DNA from: Pedobacter sp. Leaf176 | GTDB taxonomy: Bacteria; Bacteroidota; Bacteroidia; Sphingobacteriales; Sphingobacteriaceae | Direction of reading: 5' to 3' | Assembly (NCBI RefSeq): GCF_001424305.1 | Contig: NZ_LMPD01000002.1 | Span: forward strand, 419,531-483,530 | DNA length: 64,000 bases | Notes under the pieces: generated by a model | The model's database searches: none | What the model was told of the DNA's origin: nothing | Seen by the model: the letters and a program-made list of their open reading frames with translations, nothing else | Translations under genes and position numbers: made by a program | Shown here: piece by piece, positions 1 to 7,489 of the stretch | How positions within the stretch are numbered: position 1 is the first letter of the stretch | Layout of the letters: each line of letters begins with the position of its first letter

Positions 1-1051
1 CGAATCGGAAGCCGTCTACATGCATTTCGTTAATCCAGTAACGAAGGCTGTCCATAATAAACCTGAGCACGGCAGGCATGCGGGTGTTAAGCGTATTTCC
101 CGTTCCGGTGTAATCGGTATAATAACGTTTGTTGTCTTGTTCCAGACGGTAATAGCTTTCATTATCAATACCTTTGAAGCAGAGGGTCGGCCCAAGCTGA
201 TTTCCTTCGGCAGTATGGTTGTAAACCACATCCAGTATTACTTCAATACCGCTTTTGTGCAATGCTTTCACCATGTCCTTGAATTCCTTTACCTGTTGCC
301 CGTAGCTTCCTGATGAACTGTATCCGCTATGCGGTGCAAAAAAACCAATGGTATTGTATCCCCAGTAGTTACTAAGTCCTTTTTCAAGCAGATGCCCGTC
401 CTGAATAAACTGGTGAACGGGCATCAGTTCCACCGCGGTCACACCAAGTGATTTCAGGTAGCGAACACTATCGGGATGGGCAATCCCAGCATAAGTTCCG
501 CGAAGATTTTCCGGAATCCTTTGGTTAAGCTGACTAAACCCTTTCACATGCAATTCATAAATAAGGGTTTGGGTATAGGAAATATCCGGATGAACATCGC
601 CTTCCCAATCATAGGATGGATCCACCACCACAGATTTGGGCACAAAAGATGCACTGTCCAGATCAGAAAAGCTTAGATCCTGCTCCTCGTCGTTCAGATT
701 GTAACCAAATACGGATGGACTCCAGTTCATATCACCGGAAATGGCTTTTGCATATGGATCCAGCAGGAGTTTATTGGGGTTAAAGCGCTTTCCCTCTTCA
801 GGGACATAAGGACCATAAACGCGATAGCCGTAAAGCGCGCCCGGAGCAACCTCATTTATAAAACAGTGAAATACCTGGTGATCGCGATCTGCGAGTTCTA
901 AACGGGTAACTTCGTTATTTTCATTGTTGAACAAGCACAGCTCCACTTTCTCTGCATTTTCCGCAAAAAGTGAAAAATTTGTTCCGTTTCCCATCCAGGT
1001 GGCACCTAACGGATAAGACTTTCCTGGTGTAATTGTATAGTTTTGTTTCAT
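1..1051 (-). CDS. glgX: Glycogen debranching enzyme GlgX (isoamylase-type GH13), 3' end cut by window edge
   Basis: The reading frame starts at the ATG whose complement lies at 1049-1051 and stays open for 350 codons to the window edge, so only the N-terminal half is present. Near the N-terminus the PLGATWMGNGTNFSLF motif is typical of the CBM48/isoamylase N-domain of GlgX. GH13 conserved region I, DVVYNHT, is near residue 273, and the frame leaves the window at VDGFRF, just before the catalytic aspartate of region II. The family hydrolyses alpha-1,6 branches of glycogen in the cytoplasm. A TreZ-like enzyme is the main alternative, but the N-terminal motif favours GlgX. Orientation and family are firm; the missing half cannot be judged. 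Confidence 0.88.
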   Translation of the reverse strand, partial: MKQNYTITPGKSYPLGATWMGNGTNFSLFAENAEKVELCLFNNENNEVTRLELADRDHQVFHCFINEVAPGALYGYRVYGPYVPEEGKRFNPNKLLLDPYAKAISGDMNWSPSVFGYNLNDEEQDLSFSDLDSASFVPKSVVVDPSYDWEGDVHPDISYTQTLIYELHVKGFSQLNQRIPENLRGTYAGIAHPDSVRYLKSLGVTAVELMPVHQFIQDGHLLEKGLSNYWGYNTIGFFAPHSGYSSSGSYGQQVKEFKDMVKALHKSGIEVILDVVYNHTAEGNQLGPTLCFKGIDNESYYRLEQDNKRYYTDYTGTGNTLNTRMPAVLRFIMDSLRYWINEMHVDGFRF

Positions 1052-1290
1052 AGATGTATACTTATGAAACAAACCGTTTTTGAGCAGGGTTTCCGCCGGA
1101 TTACTTTTTGTTAGAAGCCGTAACGTTTCGCGTATTTATAACAGGCCGTGAAAGAAATACTTCTTATAGCATGGGCCGGCCGGACTGCTAACGTTAATTG
1201 AAGGGCTAATGAATTCCTGTTATTTTGAGTCTTGGATGTCCTGTGGAAAATCACGAACAGCAGTAACGTATTGCGGTTAATTCGGTTAGA

Positions 1291-1324
1291 AAAAAATGCC
1301 CTACCTTTTGGCAGGGCATTTTTT
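1291..1324 (-). terminator. Rho-independent terminator after the DUF892 gene
   Basis: AAAAAATGCCCT at 1291-1302 pairs with AGGGCATTTTTT at 1313-1324. The A/T tracts on both sides let it work in both directions. It abuts the stop codon of the ferritin-like gene at 1325. Confidence 0.75.
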
Positions 1325-1846
1325 TTAGGCTGTAGCGCCTGTATTTGCTTCGCTCAATGCGATCTCCGTCAATAAATTATCGGTTTCTTTTTCTTCTGCA
1401 AGCGTCTCAGCCAGCAGTTGTTCTGCATCTGTATGCTCCATTAACTTTGCAAAAGTAACAAGGCATCCATAACTGGCGATCTCATAATGTTCTACTTTTT
1501 GCGCAGCCGTAATTAAGGCGGCATCCAATACCTGCGGGTCGTCACTAAAACTTTCGATTATTTCGTCAGCTTCGCCAAGAAGGCCTTCCATCGCTTTACA
1601 TTTCTTTGCCCTCGGGCTCAGATTTAATGAACCAAAAACCTCCTTTAAGCGTTCAATCTGACCCTCAGTCTGCGCGTAATGTGTTTCAAATGCGTCTTTG
1701 AGTTTTTGCCCTTCAGCCGCAGCGGATAACTTCTTTAATCCCTTTAGCAACTGCTTTTCTGCTCCCAGTATATCCCGGAGCTCATCAACGAATAGTTCGT
1801 GAAGATGTCCATTCGGCATCTCCGCATCATTTTTCTGATTTGCCAT
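1325..1846 (-). CDS. DUF892 / YciE-YciF-type ferritin-like protein
   Basis: This 173-residue protein matches the DUF892 (YciE/YciF) family in length and pattern. It is almost entirely helical, with the opening LHELFVDELRDILGAEKQLLK and later the metal-ligand-like residues of HYAQTEGQIERL, KVEHYEIASYG and LAEEKETDNLL, as expected of a four-helix ferritin-like bundle. Members are stress-induced cytoplasmic proteins with a di-metal site and no firmly established reaction. It stands alone, with its own terminator directly after the stop. Neighbouring genes (BON lipoprotein, DUF421, SPW) are also commonly stress-associated, so a general-stress role is inferred. Confidence 0.85.
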   Translation of the reverse strand: MANQKNDAEMPNGHLHELFVDELRDILGAEKQLLKGLKKLSAAAEGQKLKDAFETHYAQTEGQIERLKEVFGSLNLSPRAKKCKAMEGLLGEADEIIESFSDDPQVLDAALITAAQKVEHYEIASYGCLVTFAKLMEHTDAEQLLAETLAEEKETDNLLTEIALSEANTGATA

Positions 1847-2140
1847 ATCTTTATATGTTTAATTTAAAATAAAACATTACTCTCAAAAAAAAGGTTTCAG
1901 GAATTTGAAAACTTTGAATTTTACGAATCACTCAGTCTTCCATTGTTTTTTTAGGTACATAGTATTATTTTATTGTAAATTCTCATAATAGGTAGTTTGA
2001 TATTCAAGATTCTATAACGAACCTGCGGTGATCAATGTCAGTTTATCCGCTTGGTTACCGCTTGAATTTAGTTTTAAATCACTAACCAGACGCACAAAAC
2101 AAGCACCGCTTTAAAAACAGATACCTGCAGGTTTTAGGCG

Positions 2141-2845
2141 TCATCGATTCGCATCCTTATGATTTCGCACGGCGTATACCCAAACATCTTTCTTGCAATT
2201 GTTGCATTTAGTAGCGTTCCTGCCGGGTTTATAGCTGCCACACCAGGCACATAACTCCTGCTCCGTTAGTGAATGGATTCTTTCAGACATTTCCTGGTCC
2301 CATTTTGGGATGCTGGACAACCCGGGTATTGGCGTGTTCATTTTTAGCAGACTAAAACTCCCGCCCGCCTCAAAGTATAAGCGCTTAACCATGCCCAGGT
2401 GGCTTATGCTCTCCGAACGTAACTGCGCTAATACTCTGTCTTGTGTTATACGCGTAAGCGCCATGGCTTGAACGTTCAACATACCGTCCTTGATTAGCAT
2501 ATTATATTTATCCTGCGTTGCGGCTTCAAATTTTATGTTTTTGGTTGCGATCCAGGCAATCAGCATTTGCAGTGAAATAATAACGCCCGCAATGACTACT
2601 GCCGGCAACAAGCCCCGGTCTGGATTCATTAATGGTACGCCGACGGCTGCTGCCAGGGATGCCACTGCAGCCATTTCATTTCGGCTTAACTGCGAAGACA
2701 TTCTTTTACCCATCAACCGCATCGAAACCATTAATATCAGATAAATCGCTGCCGTACGGAGAATGACTTCAACAAAAAAATGAAAGGGCACCTCACCCAA
2801 CAGGATGCGCTGGATATCTTCAAGCTTAATCTCGTATTCTTTCAT
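2141..2845 (-). CDS. DUF421 (YetF/YcaP-type) membrane protein with C-terminal zinc ribbon, second copy
   Basis: A 234-residue protein with about three N-terminal membrane segments (residues 25-110) carrying the family pattern RLMGKRMSSQLSRNEMAAV, followed by the soluble DUF421 domain. After it comes a tail with Cys199-x2-Cys202 and Cys214-x2-Cys217, a short zinc-ribbon-like motif ending in VWVYAV. Typical DUF421 proteins end without this tail. It is the last gene of an operon with the adjacent paralogue (2-nt gap) and the BON lipoprotein. The function of the family is unknown; in Bacillus, members affect spore or envelope properties. Membrane topology and family are well supported; zinc binding is inferred from cysteine spacing. 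Confidence 0.85.
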   Translation of the reverse strand: MKEYEIKLEDIQRILLGEVPFHFFVEVILRTAAIYLILMVSMRLMGKRMSSQLSRNEMAAVASLAAAVGVPLMNPDRGLLPAVVIAGVIISLQMLIAWIATKNIKFEAATQDKYNMLIKDGMLNVQAMALTRITQDRVLAQLRSESISHLGMVKRLYFEAGGSFSLLKMNTPIPGLSSIPKWDQEMSERIHSLTEQELCAWCGSYKPGRNATKCNNCKKDVWVYAVRNHKDANR

Positions 2846-2847
2846 GA

Positions 2848-3546
2848 TTATTTATTTTGTAAAACGGCATAGCCCCAGTTTGTTTTATGGCAATTTGAAC
2901 AGCTGTTTTCCGTATCCTGCGGATTCAAAGCCGGATTTCCGCATTGCTGGCATACGCTTAACTCACCAATAACTTTGAATTCACTACCGGCTTTTTCATC
3001 TGACGGTGGAAGCAGGCTTAAGCCGGGTTTTGGCTCCTCGAATTTAAAAATTGAAAAAATACCGCAGGCCTCCAGGTAAACCCGCTGTACCTCCCCAAGA
3101 TTATAGATTTTGGAATTTCTTAGTACGGCGAACATTTGTTCCCGGGAGATTTTCATTTTATTAAGTTCATCCGCACACATTACGCCATTCCGGACAACCA
3201 ACGACTCACTTCCCTGAGTTATTAATTCTATTTTATGGTTTTTTACGGCCAGGTAGGTAATGCCGCGCTGAAATATAAAAGCACAAAAAAGTACCAGAAT
3301 ACCTTGCAACAAGCCTTTATCGGGTATTTGCATTGGCACCGATACAATTGCTCCAAGGGTAAGCATCACAGCAAGTTCAGAGATGGTGAGCTGCCCGCCC
3401 ATCCTTTTTCCCAATAACCTTAAGGTAATTAATAGAAAAAGGTAAATGATCACCGTTCTTATCAATACCTCCCATAAGAATTCTGTTGGTGCTGTACCGA
3501 AGAAAATGCGGTGCCAGTCGGCCCAATGTATTTCGTCTTTTTCCAT
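2848..3546 (-). CDS. DUF421 (YetF/YcaP-type) membrane protein with C-terminal zinc ribbon, first copy
   Basis: This 232-residue paralogue of the downstream gene shares the layout: amphipathic N-terminus, about three membrane helices with RLLGKRMGGQLTISELAVM, a soluble DUF421 domain, and a tail with Cys199-x2-Cys202 and Cys216-x2-Cys219 ending in NWGYAVL. The two proteins are clearly diverged in the membrane part, so the duplication is not recent. The start lies 15 nt after the stop of the BON lipoprotein gene, and the next gene begins 2 nt after this stop, so the three genes are probably co-transcribed. The partner copies could form heteromers; this is inference only. Confidence 0.85.
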   Translation of the reverse strand: MEKDEIHWADWHRIFFGTAPTEFLWEVLIRTVIIYLFLLITLRLLGKRMGGQLTISELAVMLTLGAIVSVPMQIPDKGLLQGILVLFCAFIFQRGITYLAVKNHKIELITQGSESLVVRNGVMCADELNKMKISREQMFAVLRNSKIYNLGEVQRVYLEACGIFSIFKFEEPKPGLSLLPPSDEKAGSEFKVIGELSVCQQCGNPALNPQDTENSCSNCHKTNWGYAVLQNK

Positions 3547-3561
3547 TTTATTTACCTATTG

Positions 3562-4053
3562 CTATTGATCTGAAACTTGGTGTAGTTGATTTCTGATAGA
3601 CTTTGGATTGAGCTGCCCGACGGATGTCATTAAAACATTAAATTTGTCGCTGGGAATGACTCCGGCTAAGGTGACTACGTCATTAGCTACTGAAACGGCA
3701 ACGCCAGGGTATTTGGCTGCTACGCTATCCGCCTGCAATTTCAAGTCAAGGCTATGATCCAGTTTTACTGCACCAATTCCAATCTGGTCGCTCACCGCTT
3801 TAATCACATGTATACTCGCTATCTTTTCCCTGACCAATGCCCTGGAATGTTCGGTTGGGCAAAGGCCCCATAGGTACACCTTAGCATTGCTAACCATAAA
3901 TACCACACCTGCAAAGTTGATGTCATCTTTCGCTTTACTTACTAAATCAGCCTTTATCTCCTGATCGCGCTTTTCTGCGCTGCACGAGACCAGGATCGAA
4001 AATAATATCATGAGCCCAAACGGCCGGATGCCACATGTTATAATCTTTTTCAT
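3562..4053 (-). CDS. BON-domain lipoprotein
   Basis: A 163-residue protein with a lipoprotein signal: basic start MKKIITCGIRPFG, hydrophobic stretch, and lipobox LVSC near residue 24. Two BON-like modules follow, the first around residues 33-93 (AKVYLWGLCPTEHSRALV, then VIKAVSDQI), the second around 100-160 (VAVSVANDVVTLAGVIPS). BON domains occur in osmotically induced envelope proteins such as OsmY and are thought to bind membranes. It is the first gene of an operon with two DUF421 membrane proteins, so a role in the envelope stress response is a reasonable inference. The second BON module is weaker in sequence. Confidence 0.75.
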   Translation of the reverse strand: MKKIITCGIRPFGLMILFSILVSCSAEKRDQEIKADLVSKAKDDINFAGVVFMVSNAKVYLWGLCPTEHSRALVREKIASIHVIKAVSDQIGIGAVKLDHSLDLKLQADSVAAKYPGVAVSVANDVVTLAGVIPSDKFNVLMTSVGQLNPKSIRNQLHQVSDQ

Positions 4054-4444
4054 TTTTTGCTTTAATTACATGCACAAACAGGGGGAATTTAATGTGCACT
4101 AAATGCTCAACATCATAATTTATCGACGGTTTGACTTAGTTATAAAACCCGTATTTCAATGGTGTGTCAACCGTATTTTATACGGTACGTTTAAATAGCT
4201 GAAGTTTATTTCGATGGGCCCATAAAAGACTGGCAGGCATTTCCGGGTAGTTAACCTCAAAAAACAGGTATTTTTTAAGTCAACAAACTTCATAATAAGT
4301 GGTTGTATTGTAAGGAACGCATGCAGAACGAACACATCAGGTTGGTGAGCAACTTAATTAACTTTACCTGAGCGATTAAACAGTAGACGTTGGCCTTTAT
4401 CCGTTCCGATTGATATGAACTTTAAACAAAATATATAAAAACTT
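4054..4444. promoter_or_regulatory. Divergent intergenic region between the BON and SDR operons
   Basis: This 391-nt AT-rich gap separates two outward-reading operons and must hold both promoters. No strong palindrome, RNA gene or convincing small gene is visible, and I could not assign a promoter box with confidence. Confidence 0.4.
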
Positions 4445-5200
4445 ATGGAAGATTTTAATTCGTATTTCAGCAGCGCGTTTTTAGGCAAGAAAATAATGAT
4501 TACCGGCGGCAGCACTGGAATTGGGCGCGCTACAGCGATATTATTGAGCTCGCTGGGGGCCAAATGCCTGATTTGCGGCAGGCACAGCGAGCAGGTTGAT
4601 GAAACGCTGGCGGCAATAGAAGCAAAAAACAGGTATGATGCCATCGGAACGGTTGTGGACTTGTCGGCTAAAGATGATGTCGCCGATTTTTTCCGGGTAG
4701 CTGATGAACAACTCGGCGGCCTTGATATATTGATAAACAACGCGGCCTTGGGTTATGGAAGCATTCTTGAAGGCAATTATGAGGACTGGCAATACATTTT
4801 AAACACAAACCTTTTAGCTTACATGGCTTGTAGCAAAGAGGCCATTAGCAGGTTCGAGGGCAAAGGAAAGGGACAAATCATCAACATCGGATCGATGAGT
4901 GCCGATGTGAGAGAACAAAACAGTTCTGTATATGTAGCCACGAAATCGGCAATCCAGGGTTTTTCAGAATCGCTTAGAAAAGAAGTAAATGCTCTTGGTG
5001 TAAAGGTCTCTCTTATAGAACCTGGTGCTGTGGATACAGATATGCAGGAGGCGCCACAAGAAGAAAAGCTCGAACAGATAGAAAACCAGGAAATGTTGAG
5101 GGCAGAAGACATCGCATGGGCGGTTGCATTCTGTATCGCTCAACCACCTGCCTGCGACGTTGTCGATCTAAAAATACGCCCGCACTTACAAATTATATAA
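4445..5200 (+). CDS. SDR family NAD(P)-dependent oxidoreductase
   Basis: A 251-residue classical short-chain dehydrogenase. The cofactor motif TGGSTGIG is at residues 20-27, the NNAALG motif follows mid-chain, and the catalytic pair is Tyr163/Lys167 in VYVATKSA, with an upstream serine in NIGSMSADV. A small residue pattern ICGRHSEQ after beta-2 would fit NADP(H) as well as NAD(H). It is the first gene of an operon with a lactonase (15-nt gap) and a zinc alcohol dehydrogenase (21-nt gap). This set looks like a sugar or polyol oxidation module: dehydrogenase, lactone hydrolysis, second dehydrogenase. The substrate cannot be read from the sequence. Confidence 0.88.
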   Translation: MEDFNSYFSSAFLGKKIMITGGSTGIGRATAILLSSLGAKCLICGRHSEQVDETLAAIEAKNRYDAIGTVVDLSAKDDVADFFRVADEQLGGLDILINNAALGYGSILEGNYEDWQYILNTNLLAYMACSKEAISRFEGKGKGQIINIGSMSADVREQNSSVYVATKSAIQGFSESLRKEVNALGVKVSLIEPGAVDTDMQEAPQEEKLEQIENQEMLRAEDIAWAVAFCIAQPPACDVVDLKIRPHLQII

Positions 5201-5215
5201 TCATTAACGGTTATT

Positions 5216-6313
5216 ATGATTGACAAGGGACGTATAGATTTGTTCATCGGTAATTATGCATCAGCAGAAGATGATTCTATTTTCAGGTATAGTTTTGATG
5301 GCTCGAACGGTCAGCTTAAATTGTTATCTTCGGTTGGCGGGATAGAGAACCCGTCGTACCTTATTGCAGATCATCGTCATAAACTGCTTTTTGCCATCAG
5401 CGAGAAAAAAGAAGGGACTCAATCGAAAATGGCAAGTTTCATCGTCGCGAATGAACAGCAGCCAATCATGCTAAGCGAGGTATCTTTTGAAGGTGCCGGC
5501 GCCTGCCACATTTCAATTCACACACATGCTAATATGACAATTTCGTCTAACTATGGAGGTGGCAGTCTGGCCGTGCTCCCTTTTGATTCCCAGGGAAAAC
5601 TAGCCCAACCGGTTCAGCTGTTCAGGTTCGATGGCTCAGGGCCGAACCAGGAGCGGCAGGAACAGGCACATATCCACAGTTCGCTATTTTCCCCGGACCA
5701 TAAAATGCTTTTTGTTGCAGATCTGGGCAGCGACCGGATTTACACCTACCATTACAACCAGTATGGTGTTCAACCCTTAAGCCCTACAGCGCCATCCTAC
5801 ATCGATTTGCCCGGCGGTGTTGGGCCCAGGCAGATGGTCTTTCACCCCAGTGGAGCCTGGTTTTATGTACTATGCGAACTCAGTGGCGATGTCTTTGTTT
5901 TCTACAGCAAAAAGTTCGACAAATGGTTATACCGGTATACGATAGCAACAGGCGATGAGCTGAAGAGCGGCGCGGAAGCCGGAGGCATAACAATTGACCA
6001 GCGTGGCAATTATTTATATACCAGTAATCGTGGTGAGGCCAATGTAATTGTTGTTTTTTCAATCAATAAAGAGTCGGGAATTTTAAAAGAAATACAAAGA
6101 ATTCCCGCCGGCGGAGAGGGTCCCCGTCATTTGGCAATAGACCCTTCTGGCAGCTACCTGTTTTCTGCCAATGAAAAAGGGAACAACATCACCAGCTTCC
6201 ATATAGAACGGGAGAACGGCAGACTAACCTATGCAGGCGTGGCAGCTGAAATTGGCGCACCCACTTGTCTGCAGTTTCTGGAAATGGCACCAAATACATT
6301 TGTTAACGATTAA
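5216..6313 (+). CDS. Lactonase family beta-propeller protein (6-phosphogluconolactonase-like)
   Basis: The 365-residue protein has the repeated blade pattern of the seven-bladed Pgl/YbhE lactonase fold: IGNYASAEDDSIFRY at the start, PSYLIADHRHKLLFA, HSSLFSPDHKMLFVADLG, GPRQMVFHPSGAWFYV, and GPRHLAIDPSGSYLFSANE. The GGEGPRH motif near residue 298 is strongly conserved in this family. No signal peptide is visible, so it is probably cytoplasmic. Members hydrolyse 6-phosphogluconolactone or related aldonolactones. Placed between an SDR and a zinc alcohol dehydrogenase, it may open a lactone made by one of them. Family assignment is strong, substrate is inferred. Confidence 0.88.
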   Translation: MIDKGRIDLFIGNYASAEDDSIFRYSFDGSNGQLKLLSSVGGIENPSYLIADHRHKLLFAISEKKEGTQSKMASFIVANEQQPIMLSEVSFEGAGACHISIHTHANMTISSNYGGGSLAVLPFDSQGKLAQPVQLFRFDGSGPNQERQEQAHIHSSLFSPDHKMLFVADLGSDRIYTYHYNQYGVQPLSPTAPSYIDLPGGVGPRQMVFHPSGAWFYVLCELSGDVFVFYSKKFDKWLYRYTIATGDELKSGAEAGGITIDQRGNYLYTSNRGEANVIVVFSINKESGILKEIQRIPAGGEGPRHLAIDPSGSYLFSANEKGNNITSFHIERENGRLTYAGVAAEIGAPTCLQFLEMAPNTFVND

Positions 6314-6334
6314 AAATTAATTAAAATAACCAGC

Positions 6335-7399
6335 ATGAGCAGTAAAATGAAAGCGGCTTTAAAAAAGTCAGACGGAACTTTCGAGGTACAAGAAGTAGAT
6401 AGGGTTGAAATACCTGCACCGGATTGGGTATTGGCGAGAATTAAAGTGTCGGGCATATGCGGCACCGATCTCCGCCACTGGAAAAAACATGAACCTGAAC
6501 TGGAGTGCAAAATTATGGGGCACGAACTTGCTGCGGAAGTTGTGGAGGTTGGGCCGGCCGTGAAAAATGTAAAACCGGGTGATCGGGTTGTGGTGGAAAC
6601 CCTTTTGGGCGACGGCGACTGCGACTGGTGTAGGATACAACAATATAACCTCTGCCCTAACCTCTACAAAGTAAGGATGGAAACCGTTTCCAGGTCATTC
6701 GCAGAATATTTAATCGGTCCGGCCACAAAATTCCATATCCTGCCCGATAATGTAAGTGATGAAGAAGCCGCGCTTCTGGATACTTTTGCCGTTAGTTTGC
6801 ATGCGCAGCAACTTAGCGGTCTGCATATCAATGACAAAGTCGCCATCATTGGTGGGGGTCCGATTGGCCTGGCACAATTGCAGCTTGCAAAAGCATCAGG
6901 AGCAGATGTGATTCTTTTTGATGTGGTTCCGAGCGCTTTGGAAATCGGCAAGGAATTGGGTGCGGATGAAGTTGTAAACATCGAGACGGAAGATGCGCTG
7001 GCGCGCCTAAAGAGATTCACTTTAGGCAGGGGCGCAGACATTACTTTCGAATGCGCCGGCGGCCCTTCCATGCCCATTACGCTTCCGCAGGCCGTTTCCT
7101 TTACACGCATCGGCGGTAAAGTAGTTGTAGTTGGCGGTTTCGAGGATGGCGACACGCCCATATCATTGAACTGGCAGCAAATGCAGAAGTCAGGTATCTC
7201 CCTTATTCCCAGTGCAAGCTATGGCTTCTGGGGTATTTATCCGGAAATGTCGCTATGCCTCGATCTGCTTTCCAAAGGTAAAATCAACGCAAAAAAGATG
7301 ATTACCCACGCTTTTCCTTTAGATAAGATTAACGAAGCATTTGAAACTGCCCAAAACAAAAAAGATACCGGCGCCGTATTCATCGCACTTACAATGTAA
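6335..7399 (+). CDS. Zinc-dependent medium-chain alcohol/polyol dehydrogenase
   Basis: A 354-residue MDR enzyme of the sorbitol/threonine dehydrogenase type. Catalytic-zinc residues are visible in SGICGTDLRHW and MGHELAAEV, and the Rossmann motif GGGPIGL is near residue 171. The structural zinc loop reads GDCDWCRIQQYNLC: the usual four cysteines are reduced to three, the first position apparently being Asp. The gene is third in an operon with an SDR and a lactonase, consistent with oxidation of a sugar, polyol or sugar acid. The start has the short leader typical here. The loss of one structural cysteine may mean weak or absent structural zinc, as in sorbitol dehydrogenases. Confidence 0.87.
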   Translation: MSSKMKAALKKSDGTFEVQEVDRVEIPAPDWVLARIKVSGICGTDLRHWKKHEPELECKIMGHELAAEVVEVGPAVKNVKPGDRVVVETLLGDGDCDWCRIQQYNLCPNLYKVRMETVSRSFAEYLIGPATKFHILPDNVSDEEAALLDTFAVSLHAQQLSGLHINDKVAIIGGGPIGLAQLQLAKASGADVILFDVVPSALEIGKELGADEVVNIETEDALARLKRFTLGRGADITFECAGGPSMPITLPQAVSFTRIGGKVVVVGGFEDGDTPISLNWQQMQKSGISLIPSASYGFWGIYPEMSLCLDLLSKGKINAKKMITHAFPLDKINEAFETAQNKKDTGAVFIALTM

Positions 7400-7438
7400 A
7401 GGTGATACATTGTTCAATTTAGTCATTCGTTTAATATG

Positions 7439-7478
7439 TTGATAACACAATGTCATTTCATAGACCTTATGTTATCAA
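7439..7478. repeat. Inverted repeat between convergent genes
   Basis: TTGATAACA at 7439-7447 and TGTTATCAA at 7470-7478 are perfect reverse complements with a 22-nt spacer. It lies between two convergent stop codons, so a weak bidirectional terminator is likely, though no clear T-run follows. Confidence 0.4.
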
Positions 7479-7489
7479 TCTACTCACAA

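Noticed and set aside
4354-4740. 128-codon minus-strand frame over the SDR start
   Set aside because: It overlaps a firmly assigned SDR gene and its upstream region and has no similarity to a known family.
6664-7161. 165-codon minus-strand frame inside the zinc dehydrogenase gene
   Set aside because: Antisense shadow of an established gene, no ribosome site and no domain.
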